Assembly (NCBI RefSeq): GCF_028640845.1
Contig: NC_080539.1
Location: 104,992,554 to 105,056,553, forward strand
Length of the DNA: 64,000 nt
DNA from: Ahaetulla prasina
Taxonomy: Eukaryota > Chordata > Lepidosauria > Squamata > Colubridae
Direction of reading: 5' to 3'
How positions within the stretch are numbered: the stretch's first letter is position 1; every line of letters starts with the position of its first letter. The notes below the pieces were generated by a model. That model saw only the letters and a list, made by a program, of their open reading frames with translations, made no database searches and was not told where the DNA came from. This document shows positions 23,334 to 34,255 of the stretch, piece after piece. The translations under genes and the position numbers were made by a program.

Positions 23334-24385
23334 TCAATTATGTAGAACAGAGCAGACACCTTTTATGTGCTCTTCCAAGGGGCATAAGGGGACTGGCAGT
23401 GATATCCCAGGAGGGGCAAGGCTGGCATTTTTAGGATTTTAAAATTATTTTGAAATTGGGGGGGGGGGGCAGGTTCCTTGTAGTAAAATAAATTTGATAG
23501 TCCTATTGGTGGCATGGAGCTACTCTTTAAGGAGCCCGCATTTGCAAAGTTTTTTTTGTGCCTCTGTAATTACCAGTCACAGTTCCTATTCCTAAAATTT
23601 TGTATCTTTATTCCTAACTATTTCTGCAGCTCTTTCCTTTCCATACTGCAAAACACCAGCTACCACCACAATACAGAAACAATGAAAAGATGCAGGATAA
23701 TGAATTGTTATGCCAGAAGCTCTTTCTCTTGGTACAGCAATGACTAACTTTTGAAAAAGTTCACCAGGGAGCAAAAGCTAAATCTCATGATAGATCCCAT
23801 AGTTAAAGTAAGTAATCAAACTTCAGATCTGGTAAAATCAAGGCTCTGTTCATTACGTTTAGCGAAACTAAGTCCCCATTTGCATTTACCACAGCACAAT
23901 CATTTATTCTGACAACATCAATTTTCCTTGCAAATTGCCTAGATTTTCGGTCTCAGATGGTTAGATAAATCCCACAAACAAACAAATCTGCTAATGCTGT
24001 CTTCATTTCAATCCCCAGCCCATGAGTGACATGATCCTCAGTCATAATTAGGGATGCTGGCTTTGAAATCATACTTTCTCCCTTAAACTAATACTATCCT
24101 GGCAAAGTTTCCTGTTTAAAAATCTGTAAATGTTTCATCCATTATCTTTTAGGAACAAGGTCAGGTGGTCTGTTGTGGGAACAATCAGAGGTATTTTTTG
24201 GCAGGGAAGGACAAGCTTCTATAATAGCCATTCTATGGCTTGCATTTTCCCCTCTCTATTCGTTTCTTGAGCTCCTTCATATCTAGCAATTCCTTCTTCC
24301 CCCTTTTTTAAATATACTATTTTATCCTCATTCTTCCAAGAAGGCAGGGGGAAGGAGTGCACTTTTATTTGTAGAAAGAGGAGAA
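23334..24385. other. Unique DNA
   Basis: Nothing recognised apart from a G run at 23458-23469. It ends at the 5' truncation point of the L2 LINE. Confidence 0.4.
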
Positions 24386-24387
24386 AT

Positions 24388-26703
24388 GGTGGTTCCGTCC
24401 CAGGCGCCTGATGGACCCTGAGAGGTTCCTGACGGAGCTTGGGCCATTCCCTGAGGATCTGGCCCACGGCACGACTGAGGAACTAGTTGCGGCCTGGGAG
24501 CGGGCCACGGCTGGGGCCTTGGACCGTGTCGTGCCTTTGCGACCTCTGACCCGGCGCAGATCTCGTCTGGCCCCTTGGTTCTCCGAGGGGCTGAGGGAGA
24601 TGAAACGCCGGAGAAGACGTCTAGAGAGCACCTGGAGGTCCAGTCGTTCCGAAGCTGATCGGACACTAGTTGGGTCCTATTCTAGGACCTACCTAGTGGC
24701 AATGAGGAGGCGAGGCGCCTCGCCTCCACCCTCATTGCGTCGGCAGATAACCGCCCGGCCGCCCTGTTTGGGTGACCGCTCCCTCCTTCATCAGGAGGTG
24801 CGGGATGACCCTTGCAGGGGCGTGCCGAGGAGTTTAGTGGTTATCTATACGATAAAATCGCTCAGCTCCGGGATGGTCTGGACCGAAATTGGGATGATCC
24901 AAGCGAGGGAGAGACACGTCTTGTTGAGTCTGTTTGGGATGAGTTTGACCCTGTGGCTCCGAGGGCGTGGACAGGTTGTTGGGAGGCTTCACGCCACTAC
25001 ATGTTTACTGGACCCGTGTCCTTCCTGGCTGGTACTGGCCACTCAGGAGGTGACACGAGGCTGGCTCAGAGGATTATCAACGCTTCTTTGTTGGAAGGGT
25101 TTTCCTGCCGCCTTGAAAGAGGCGGTGGTGAGACCCTCCTCAAGAAGCCCTCCTGGACCCAGCTATTTTGGGTAATTACCGTCCAGTCTCCAACCTTCAC
25201 TTTGTTGCGAAGGTTGTAGAGAGTGCTGTGGCGTGACAGCTACCCCAATACCTGGATGAAGCCGTCTATCTAGACCCGTTCCAGTCCGGCTTCCGACCCG
25301 GATACAGCACGGAGACAGCTTTGGTCACATTGGTGGATGATCTCTGGAGGGCCAGGGACAGGGGTTATTCCTCTGCCCTGGTCCTATTAGACCTCTCAGC
25401 GGCTTTTGATACCATCGACCATGGTATCTTGCTGCACCGGTTGGGGGGATTGGGAGTGGGAGGCACCGTGTATCGGTGGTTCTCCTCCTATCTCTCCGAC
25501 CGGTCGCAGACGGTGTTGACAGGGGGCAGAGGTCACCGCGAGGGCCTCACTTGTGGGGTGCCGCAGGGTCGATTCTCTCGCCTTCTGTTCAACATCTACA
25601 TGAAGCCGTTGGGTGAGATCATCAGTGGCTTTGGGGTGAGATACCAGCTGCGCTGATGACACTCAGCTGTACTTCTCCACCCCAGGTCACCCCAATGAAG
25701 TTGTTGAAGTGCTGTCCTGGTGTTTGGAAGCCATACGGGTCTGGATGGGGAGAAACAGGCTCAAGCTCAATCCCTCCAAGACGGAGTGGCTGTGGATGCC
25801 GGCATCCCGATTCAGTCAGCTGCAGCTGCAGCTGACTGTTGGAGGCGAGTTATTGGCCCCAAAGGATAGGGTGCGCAACTTAGGTGTCCTCCTGGATGAG
25901 CGGCTGTCGTTTGAAGATCATTTGACGGCCGTCTCCAGGGGGGCCTTCCACCAGGTCCGCCTGGTTCGGCAGTTGCGCCCCTTCCTTGATCGGGATGCCT
26001 TGTGCACAGTCACTCATGCGCTCGTTACCTCTCGCTTGGATTATTGTAATGCTCTCTACATGGGGCTCCCCTTGAAGTGCACTCGAAGGCTTCAGTTAGT
26101 CCAGAATGCAGCTGCGCGGGTGATAGAGGGAGCCAGAGCTCCCATGTAACACCGCTCCTGCGCAGACTGCACTGGCTACCTGTGGCCTTCGGGTGCACTT
26201 TAAGGTTTTGGTTATGACCTTTAAAGCGCTCCATGGCTTAGGGCCTGGGTACTTACGGGACCGCCTGCTGTTACCACATGCCTCCCACCGACTCGTACGC
26301 TCTCACAGAGGGACTTCTCAGGGTGCCGTCCGCCAAGCAATGTCGGCTGGCGGCCCCAGGAAGGTCCTTCTCTGTGGGGCTCCCACTCTGGAACGAACTT
26401 CCCCGGGTTTCGCCAAATACCTGACCTTGGACATTCCGCGAACTGAAGACACATCTTTTCATTCAAGGGGCTGGCTTGAATTGAATTTTATTAATTTTAA
26501 ATTTTTATTAATTAATTTTAAATGGGGTTTTTAGTTTATTGTATATTTTTACTTCTCAGGCTAATTTTAAAATAAGTTTTTTAATTACATTTTAAATTGT
26601 ACATTGTATTATTATCTGTTTTATTTTTGCCTGTACACCACCCTGAGTCCTTCGGGAGAAGGGCAGTATAAAAATCAAATAAATAAATAAATAAATAAAT
26701 AAA
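24388..26703 (+). mobile_element. L2-type LINE, 5'-truncated, reverse transcriptase gene broken
   Basis: Begins within the linker between endonuclease and reverse transcriptase and ends with 'ccctgagtccttcgggagaa', 'gggcagtataaaa' and (AAAT)n. Frames: 24411-25175 (linker), 24812-25219, 25321-25656 ('[17 protein letters not shown]' motif; 'LTCGVPQG'), 25709-26149 (thumb/C-terminal part) and 26193-26534. At least four frameshifts or stops. The catalytic YADD region is destroyed: the frame stops at 25656, just after 'VRYQLR', where the sister copy at 53169-57766 has YADD. High G+C contrasts with the flanks. Dead copy, moderately old. Confidence 0.9.
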
Positions 26704-26704
26704 T

Positions 26705-27318
26705 TGGTTTACATTGTTAGTTTTAATAACATTCTGAGATGTATCCTTTCATTAAGATGTAGCAGCTCCACTTTACCTCATGGCCATGCTAGCCAATACC
26801 TGAGGAATGTTAAGTTTAGTTTTTTTTTCCTTTGCCGGTTTCCCTGTATATGTCCATTTCCATTGCTCCCCCATCCCCTGAAGTAAGAGAAGTGGATGCC
26901 AAGCAGCTAAGCAGTTTCCCTCATTGTCTTTTCAGGATTTAGCCAATTGCACAATCAGGGCATGGTTTGTCTTCATCGTCTCTGTAAAGATTTCTTGCTC
27001 TGTATTTTCCCATAGGTTTCATTATTTCACATTAACTCAGCTGGAGAGATGTACAAATGAAGTGGATGGTAGGTGGACAGACAAACACCCTAGAGAAGAC
27101 AGGCAGCTCTGATGGAGGTTTTCTTCACAGGTGCTGAAAGGGAAGTGCAAGAAAGCCAGAACAGCTCCTACATCTGCTATTGAGTCAAGCTCAAACTTAG
27201 TGACTCCATGAACATCCATGTGGTCTTTCTGACAATTGTACAGAATTGGCTTGCCCTGGCTTTCACACAGGATGGTTTTTGTTTCCCCCCCAAAATCTCT
27301 ATTTAAGTTTGATGATTC
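26705..27318. other. Unique DNA before the tandem duplication
   Basis: No gene recognised. The minus-strand frame at 27037-27327 has no family resemblance. Confidence 0.4.
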
Positions 27319-27393
27319 TTCATCCAAGTACTAACCAAACTTTTTCAGTTCATGTGTTGAGAGTCATTCTCACTCCTCTTAAAGCCTGTTAAT

Positions 27394-27667
27394 CAGAGGT
27401 GGGTTTCAGCAGGTTCTAACCAGTTCTGGAGAACCATAGTGGAAATTTTGAGTAGTTTGGAGAGCTGTTAGTAAAAATTCTGACTGGTCCCACCCCCATC
27501 TATTCCCTGCCTCCCAAGTCCCAGCTGATCAGGAGGAAATGGGGGTTTTGCAGTATCCTTCCCCTGGATTGGGGTGGGAATGGAGATTTTACAGTATCCT
27601 TCCCCTGCCACACCCACCAAGCCACATCCACAGAACCGGTAGTATAACATTTTGAAACCCACCACTG
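27394..27667. mobile_element. hAT-type MITE, 'CAGTGGTGGG' family, copy 7
   Basis: 274 bp. Begins CAGAGGTGGGTTTCAGC and ends TTGAAACCCACCACTG, with a perfect 8-bp target duplication ctgttaat at 27386-27393 and 27668-27675. Lies in duplication unit 1. Confidence 0.9.
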
Positions 27668-27698
27668 CTGTTAATTAACCAAACCCATTCCTCTAGCT

Positions 27699-27832
27699 CA
27701 GGGGTGTCCAAACTTGGTCCCTTTAAGACTTTTGGACTTCAACTCCCAGAGTTCCTCAGCCAGCTTTGCTGGCTGAGGACTCTGGGAGTTGAAGTCCAAA
27801 AGTCTTAAAGGGACCAAGTTTGGACACCCCTG
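27699..27832. mobile_element. Foldback (near-perfect hairpin) hAT-type MITE, copy 1
   Basis: 134 bp. Begins CAGGGGTGTCCAAACTTGG and ends with its exact complement. Perfect 8-bp target duplication ctctagct at 27691-27698 and 27833-27840. The arms (about 65 bp each, including 'cttttggacttcaactccca') are complementary almost throughout, with a loop of about 3 bases near 'cagctttgctgg'. Any transcript would form a long hairpin. Non-coding. Confidence 0.92.
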
Positions 27833-27879
27833 CTCTAGCTATTTGCTGTGACTGATTGCCCATTTGGCTGACAAATACA

Positions 27880-28256
27880 CAAAATTATCTGCTACAATTT
27901 CCTACCTCTCAATGAATACTTCAGCTTCAACCACAACAATACACAAGCACACAATAGATACAAACTTATGGTAAACCACCCCAAACTTGATTGCAGAAAA
28001 TACGACTTCAGTAACAGAGTTGTTAATGCCTGGAATGCATTACCTGACTCTCTGGTTTCTTCCCCAAACCCCCAACAATTTAACTTTATACTGTCTAATG
28101 TCGACCTCACCCCATTCCTAAGAGGTCTTTAAGGGGCGTGCATAAGCGCACCAGTTTGCCTACCATCCCTGTCTTAATATTTTCTTTTATTCATATCCAT
28201 TTCATGTATTCATAATCATGTTTATACTTATATCTGTTACCTAATACATGCTTGAA
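27880..28256 (+). mobile_element. CR1-group LINE 3' end (DLTPFLRG family), in unit 1
   Basis: 5'-truncated. The ORF2 end reads '..YDFSNRVVNAWNALPDSLV', '..NFILSNVDLTPFLRGL' with the stop at about 28130, interrupted by a frameshift near 27975, then a 3' UTR with 'ggggcgtgcataagcgcacc' and an (AAAC)n(AAAT)n tail at 28257-28298. Same family as 5480-5976 but an older lineage. Confidence 0.75.
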
Positions 28257-28298
28257 TAAACAAACAAACAAACAAACAAACAAACAAATAAATAAATA
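28257..28298. repeat. (AAAC)n(AAAT)n LINE tail microsatellite
   Basis: Seven or more AAAC units then AAAT units. The homologous array in unit 2 (about 29464-29491) is 12 bp shorter, so it has changed since the duplication. Confidence 0.9.
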
Positions 28299-28599
28299 GG
28301 CTCAGAGAGGGAAGTTGGTGGAAGCAAAACTAATCTCAGGACTGAAAAGCAACAGAGATCGCCAGTAGATTCCTGTTTCTGTGGAGCTATGGGTGGAAGA
28401 TTAATCACCTGGTCTCTGACAATTGTCTCTGAGAAGCCATCCACCCTTTTCTCTTGCTTATAACTATCAGTGCTGTTACAGAAAAGTTCCAACTAAGGTA
28501 TGCTAAGCAACAGTTTCATGATACTTCATCCAAGTACTAACCAAACTTTTTCAGTTCATGTGTTGAGAGTCATTCTCACTCCTCTTAAAGCCTGTTAAT

Positions 28600-28873
28600 C
28601 AGAGGTGGGTTTCAGCAGGTTCTAACCAGTTCTGGAGAACCATAGTGGAAATTTTGAGTAGTTTGGAGAGCTGTTAGTAAAAATTCTGACTGGTCCCACC
28701 CCCATCTATTCCCTGCCTCCCAAGTCCCAGCTGATCAGGAGGAAATGGGGGTTTTGCAGTATCCTTCCCCTGGATTGGGGTGGGAATGGAGATTTTACAG
28801 TATCCTTCCCCTGCCACACCCACCAAGCCACATCCACAGAACCGGTAGTATAACATTTTGAAACCCACCACTG
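28600..28873. mobile_element. hAT-type MITE, 'CAGTGGTGGG' family, copy 8
   Basis: A copy of 27394-27667 produced by the tandem duplication, not an independent insertion; target duplication ctgttaat retained. Confidence 0.9.
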
Positions 28874-28904
28874 CTGTTAATTAACCAAACCCATTCCTCT
28901 AGCT

Positions 28905-29039
28905 CAGGGGTGTCCAAACTTGGTCCCTTTAAGACTTTTGGACTTCAACTCCCAGAGTTCCTCAGCCAGCTTTGCTGGCTGAGGGACTCTGGGAGTTGAA
29001 GTCCAAAAGTCTTAAAGGGACCAAGTTTGGACACCCCTG
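28905..29039. mobile_element. Foldback hAT-type MITE, copy 2
   Basis: A duplicate of 27699-27832 with one extra G in 'gctgagggactc', which makes the arm more perfectly paired to or bulged from its partner. The same ctctagct target duplications are present. Confidence 0.9.
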
Positions 29040-29086
29040 CTCTAGCTATTTGCTGTGACTGATTGCCCATTTGGCTGACAAATACA

Positions 29087-29463
29087 CAAAATTATCTGCT
29101 ACAATTTCCTACCTCTCAATGAATACTTCAGCTTCAACCACAACAATACACAAGCACACAATAGATACAAACTTATGGTAAACCACCCCAAACTTGATTG
29201 CAGAAAATACGACTTCAGTAACAGAGTTGTTAATGCCTGGAATGCATTACCTGACTCTCTGGTTTCTTCCCCAAACCCCCGACAATTTAACTTTATACTG
29301 TCTAATGTCGACCTCACCCCATTCCTAAGAGGTCTTTAAGGGGCATGCATAAGCGCACCAGTTTGCCTACCGTCCCTGTCTTAATATTTTCTTTTATTCA
29401 TATCCATTTCATGTATTCATAATCATGTTTATACTTATATCTGTTACCTAATACATGCTTGAA
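29087..29463 (+). mobile_element. CR1-group LINE 3' end (DLTPFLRG family), in unit 2
   Basis: A duplicate of 27880-28256 with the same frameshift and 5' truncation, followed by a shorter (AAAC)n tail. Confidence 0.75.
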
Positions 29464-29944
29464 TAAACAAACAAACAAACAAACAAACAAATAGGCTCAG
29501 AGAGGGAAGTTGGTGGAAGCAAAACTAATCTCAGGACTGAAAAGCAACAGAGATCGCCAGTAGATTCCTGTTTCTGTGGAGCTATGGGTGGAAGATTAAT
29601 CACCTGGTCTCTGACAATTGTCTCTGAGAAGCCATCCACCCTTTTCTCTTGCTTATAACTATCAGTGCTGTTACAGAAAAGTTCCAACTAAGGTATGCTA
29701 AGCAACAGTTTCATGATACAAATTAGAAGGCAGCAATGAATTATTATAACTTCTCTGTCTTGTCAGTGAGGTGAAAGAATATAACCTTGTTTTATCCTAA
29801 AAAAGCCCAGGACCATAATGTTCATTTACTGTATTTGAATTGCCATCTTAAGCCAGTGAGAGATGGGTAGCATACCAAAATTCCTTAGCAATCTCATTAA
29901 CTGGTTTCATTTTCTAGAAGAACAGCCAAGAGTATTGAATCTCT

Positions 29945-30108
29945 TAGATTTGATTGTATAGGATATAGCTATCCTATAGCTGATTGTATAGGATCATTGT
30001 ATAGGATGATTGTATAGGATCATGTATAGGATGATTGTATAGGATTGTATAGTTATCCTATATCCGATTGTATAGGATAGAGCTATCCTATACAGGATAG
30101 AGCTGACT
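29945..30108. repeat. Minisatellite of 'gattgtataggat' with palindromic variants
   Basis: About ten imperfect copies of a 13-16-bp unit. Four times it is followed by its own inverted form ('atagctatcctata', 'gttatcctatatc', 'gagctatcctatac'), so the tract can fold into several hairpins. It does not recur elsewhere in the window. Confidence 0.85.
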
Positions 30109-30229
30109 GAAGAGGTAAAAGCTGTGGGAACTCTGGGAGGAGGAGATTAACATATCTCAAAGTTTATGATACTGCAGCGACAGAAATTGGAACTCTTCTT
30201 TCATTAGATAGACATTTATCTGGTTGAAC

Positions 30230-31151
30230 ATTACATATTATGATGAACTTTAGTGGCTCTATATCAAGCTGGAGGCAAATGTTGAATGCAGTATTTCAGG
30301 GGCCTCTTTTAGTGTTCAAGTTTTTTAGAAATAAATTAGAAAAAAACTTAGAAAATGTTTATCACATTTAGAGATGACACAAAGATGGTGTTGGAGGCAT
30401 AACAAACACATTAAAGGATAGAAGTGATTTAGATGATCTTAACAATCTGGAACACTGGCCTCAAACCAGCAAGATAAAGGGACAGATCAAACAAATGGAT
30501 ACAGAATTTAAAAAAGAACTGAGAATCTTGGTGGATCACAATCTAAACGTAAACTAACAGAATGATGCAGCTAAACAAAGAAAAAGTAAATGCAATTTTG
30601 ACTACGTCGAAGAAATCTAATGTCAGCATCAAGAAAAGTCATTGTTCATTCTGCATTGGTCAGACTGCACCTAGGATATTGTGTCTAGTCCTAGGTGTAT
30701 AATTTTAGGAAGGACATGGATTTATAAATAAAACAATGTTTTCAGCAAAATATTATTTTAGGCTTATTGGATACTTTGAATAATGTTTAAAAAGGATGGA
30801 CATTAGTTCAACCTTGCTTTATTTTCAAATCATTACATAGGTAAATAGAAAGAACTGTTGTATTTAAAAACCTTAGCATGATGTTGAACTATATTCCAAA
30901 ACATGGAATGTGTTATCTCATGAATAGCCTTGGCTCTATAGAGCACAAAGCATGGCAAAGAAGAGTAATTTTATCTAAACAGAAAGAAACTGATCTGAAA
31001 AAAAAATGGTTCAGAATATGTTAACCATCTTTGAAAAGTCTTTGTGTTTTAATAATGAAAAGGGTATTTCATTATTCGAACACAACATACAGTATGTTTC
31101 CATACTTATTATTACATTTATATTGACCACCTATAAATAATATATCACACT
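30230..31151 (+). mobile_element. Old CR1-like LINE, 5' part
   Basis: Badly decayed. Recognisable pieces are 'tttagagatgacacaaagat' (about 30367-30386, corresponding to the reverse transcriptase F-A-D-D-T-K motif with the Ala codon altered), 'ttggtggatcacaatctaaa', and 'tcagactgcacctaggatat' with 'tgtctagtcctagg'. It continues after the BovB insertion at 31258-31775. Much older than the CR1 ends at 18180 and 61383. Confidence 0.6.
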
Positions 31152-31159
31152 ATTATCCT

Positions 31160-31249
31160 CCAGAGGATGGTAGAGGATAGGAAGGCCTGGAGGAACATTG
31201 TCCATGGGGTCGCGATGGGTCGGACACGACTTCGCAACTAACAACAACA
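31160..31249 (+). mobile_element. BovB (RTE) LINE 3' end
   Basis: 'gaggaacattgtccatgggg', 'tcgcgatgggtcggacacga' and 'cttcgcaactaacaacaaca' form the characteristic BovB 3' end. It is flanked by an 8-bp target duplication attatcct (31152-31159 and 31250-31257). Severely 5'-truncated, about 90 bp. Confidence 0.85.
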
Positions 31250-31257
31250 ATTATCCT

Positions 31258-31775
31258 TTTATTTTGTTAACTAGTCCTTTTTTATTATTTTATTTTTATT
31301 GTTTTATTTTGATTACCATAAAATATTGGACGGTTTTTCTATCCTTCACTGTGTTTCATTGTTAAAAATAGTAACAATATTAAAAAACAAACAAACCAAA
31401 CTCTTTAAGAAGAATCTGACAACTGGAACACATCCACAGGAGAGCAATCAAAATAGTGAAGAAGCTGGAAGGAACAAATGTATAAGGATCTGTTAGAGAC
31501 ACTGGGTATGTTTAATCTGGGGAAGAGAAGATTGTAGGGAAATATATTCAAGTATCTGAAGCAATTACATGTAGAAGACAGGATAGCATTATTTGGAATT
31601 ATTTCAGAAGAAAGGAAAAAGACGGAAGTAGCTTTCCATCAGGGCATCAGGAATGGTGGGCTCTACTTTGCTAGAGAAGTTTAATTAGAAACTTGATAGT
31701 CATCTGTCATGGATAGTGTGCTAGTGGATTCCTGCATCAGGCAGGGGATTGGATTAGATTCTTTTCAACCAACAC
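31258..31775 (+). mobile_element. Old CR1-like LINE, 3' part
   Basis: From about 31415: 'ggaacacatccacaggagag', 'cactgggtatgtttaatctg' and 'gcaggggattggattagatt' match the CR1 3' region (compare the complement of 61460-61850). Heavily mutated, no open frame. 31258-31414 is AT-rich filler that may be part of it. Confidence 0.55.
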
Positions 31776-32761
31776 TTCCAACATTTATATTCTGTATTCC
31801 TGGTTATGTATATAAAAATTCTCCAAATCCTATAAAAAAATGGTCTCGTTGTTTTATTGTTTATTAAAATTTATTTGCAATTAACAGCTCTGTAAAATTT
31901 ACATCTTTGCCAAATTCACAAAAATAACTTTAAAAAACAAAAGACAATAAAATGTAACTTTAAAAAACCCAGTACAATAGAATTTGGGATTGCTGTCCAT
32001 TGTACCTAAGTGTTTAGCATCATGATTCCCTTTTCTTCAATATTCTCGGAAAATATAAAGATCAGGAAAAAATTTGGTCCATATCTATATCATCCATCAC
32101 CTTCTCAACTCATTTGCTAATTTCCTTTGGTGTTTTAAAACTATTACATGGCCAAAAGATTACAGGGGGAAAGGTATTTAATATCCGTTTATAGGAACAT
32201 AGCATATGCCTGCCCCAACCACCTATCTTTTTCTGTTGAGTGTGGACATTCCTTACATAGATCTCAGAGGCTGGATCTTATGAAGATCAATTACTCCTTT
32301 GTGTAATGATAAGCTGACTAGTGTATATCTGTGTCAAGTATTCCATGTATCTACTGGACTCGATGCTAAAAGAAATATAAGACAACAAGGTACAATTTAT
32401 TTTCCTTTGCCCTATATTTTGTCCATGATGTGATTACCTGTAAATCAAATAGAGTCTTTGAAAGACTCTATTTTCAATCAAGCAAAAGACTGCCAACATA
32501 CTTTTCTAAAGAGCAAATGTAAATTGAGCTTCCCAGAGGATTGCAGAGTTCCAGGAAAACAACATTTGGCCAGCGAGAAGGTACCCCTCCTGTTTTCCTA
32601 TAAGAAGGGAAGAGCAAAAAGAACAGCCTGGTTCCATCCATCAACCAGAGAACAGGCAACTGGGTCTATCAGCCATCAAGGAAAGAACATTAAGCTCCAA
32701 GTGCACCCATTGATCAAGGAATTAAGTGTCTGCTGATCTAAGTGGATTTGGAATTTAAATT

Positions 32762-32797
<36 letters not shown>

Positions 32798-33260
32798 ATC
32801 ATCCATATCATCCAGTTGATGGAGCTTAGATGTTTTTTCTTGGAGCAGGAAGTTTTGGTAAGATTCATTTAAAAAAAAAAAAGCTGTATTAAATCTTAAT
32901 GTATAGTTTTTGATTCCTGTCTCAAAAGAATCATAAGGCACATAACTAATTTTCAGCAGCAGAAGTGGGAGGAGTCTGTCTCCAGAAATCATGGAACACA
33001 ATGGCCTCTGGAAAGAGCATGTTGACCTAGTGTTACAGTGTGCCAAACTCTGCTTTAAATGAAGTATGCCAAAATTATGGACTAGGATTCAAGATTTGGT
33101 GCTCTGGTATTTCACAATTTAAATTTCACATTTTAAAAAAAACATATAGAAAAGATTAACAAGATGACACGCATCATGGTCCTAATGATTAACAGTAAAC
33201 AATTTGTTGGCTTAACATTCATACAAAAATGTGTTCAATAATCCTTGTTCAGATGTTTGT
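31776..33260. other. Unique AT-rich DNA
   Basis: No gene recognised. Includes a (GAT)n run at 32765-32798 followed by a short 'atcatccatatcatcca' inverted copy. Confidence 0.4.
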
Positions 33261-33264
33261 TAGT

Positions 33265-33850
33265 GTAGGAAGTTAGCACCCACCCCGCTCCTAGGAAAAT
33301 GAGATATTTTAGGAAATATTAAAAGGGCAGAATATTTTCCCTAAAAGGGAGGCAGAAACTCAGCCACCCACCTTTGTAAATGGGCCATTAAGGCCTGGGC
33401 CAATCTATTCTTCATAACAAAGATCTACCTCTTTCATGCGGTGCCATAGTAGGAATTGCCCTTCATTATATCATCGCCAGCAAGGCTCAACTAAGCCTGG
33501 GACATGGACAACCTACAAAGTTACCCCTGCATGGCCCCATGGGAGTCTGATAATCAATCAAAATACAAGCTCAAATTCAAAAGCCCACAGAGGGCATAAA
33601 ACCCAGGCACTCTCAGCATCTCTGCCCTTTTTATCCCAGTACCTCAAGCCATGTGATCCTGTTCATCAGCAAACCTTCTTTCCAATCAGCCACCATGTTT
33701 CCAGTGTCTTTATCCCCACTTGGAACTAAACCCAGATGGACTTTTCTTCCAACACTAGGACTTAATTTGATAGTAGCGATGAGGCTGGACATAAGTGGGA
33801 AGGCTGTTCCTTCCATACTCTTTTGTGTTACAAGACCCACTTGCTAAGAG
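33265..33850 (+). mobile_element. Possible solo LTR or LTR fragment
   Basis: Less AT-rich than its flanks, with a CCAAT-like motif ('gggccaatctattc'), a TATA-like 'agggcataaaaccc' at about 33592-33606 and a C/T-rich downstream stretch ('ctctgcccttttta'), the order expected of an LTR promoter. I could not find convincing TG...CA ends or a target duplication. The frames at 33436-33729 and 33631-33840 have no family resemblance. Confidence 0.3.
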
Positions 33851-34029
33851 TTTGAGTTTTCTTCCTTGAATGGGAAAGTTTCAAGAAAGATCTGTCCATG
33901 TCTGTTTGTACATTCAATCAATTCTCACTAAAGTAGACATACACTGAGTTGGTTCGGTGATTATGCAACTGAGTTTTAATCCTGAATGAAGATGAGAAGT
34001 TCTTTCCCCTCCCCTCCCCCGACCACAAA

Positions 34030-34135
34030 ACTTTCCCAATGTTGACAATTTTAAGATATGTAGACTTCAACCAGGGAATTCTGGGAAGTGAAGTCCATGC
34101 ATCTTAAAGTTACCAAAGTTGGGATACATTGCTAT
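34030..34135. mobile_element. Degenerate foldback MITE
   Basis: Two arms, 'caattttaagatatgtagac' and 'atgcatcttaaagttaccaa', face each other around 'gggaattctgggaagtgaag'. Same broad class as the half-element at 47530-47600. Ends diverged, no target duplication seen. Confidence 0.5.
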
Positions 34136-34164
34136 AGAGTCTAATGCTGAAGGAGCTTAGAACA

Positions 34165-34255
34165 AATAGAATAGAATAGAATAGAATAGAATAGAATAGA
34201 ATAGAATAGAATAGAATAGAATAGAATAGAATAGAATAGAATAGAATAGAATTTT
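34165..34255. repeat. (AATAG)n array at a LINE 3' end
   Basis: About eighteen nearly perfect AATAG units directly abutting 'attttattggccaagtgtga', the reversed 3' end of the Rex1-like LINE. Same unit as the ATTCT arrays at 10107-10180 and 12190-12239 read on the other strand. Confidence 0.97.

Larger units (their letters stand above)
27319..28524. repeat. 1.2-kb tandem duplication, unit 1
   Basis: 1206 bp, followed immediately by unit 2 (28525-29719, 1195 bp). By eye the two differ by about three substitutions ('cccccaaca'/'cccccgaca', 'ggggcgtg'/'ggggcatg', 'taccatcc'/'taccgtcc'), one inserted G in the hairpin element, and 12 bp less of (AAAC)n/(AAAT)n. Each unit carries a MITE, a hairpin element, a CR1-group LINE end and unique sequence. 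This is a very recent direct duplication, or an assembly artefact. Confidence 0.95.
28525..29719. repeat. 1.2-kb tandem duplication, unit 2
   Basis: The second unit, joined directly to unit 1 at 28524/28525 ('catgatac|ttcatccaag'), ending 'catgatac|aaattag'. The two unit ends share 'tgatac', and the left flank has 'tgattc', so there is little microhomology at the junction. Confidence 0.95.

Noticed and set aside
27319..29719. CRISPR-like or satellite array
   Set aside because: Only two units of 1.2 kb; it is a simple tandem duplication.
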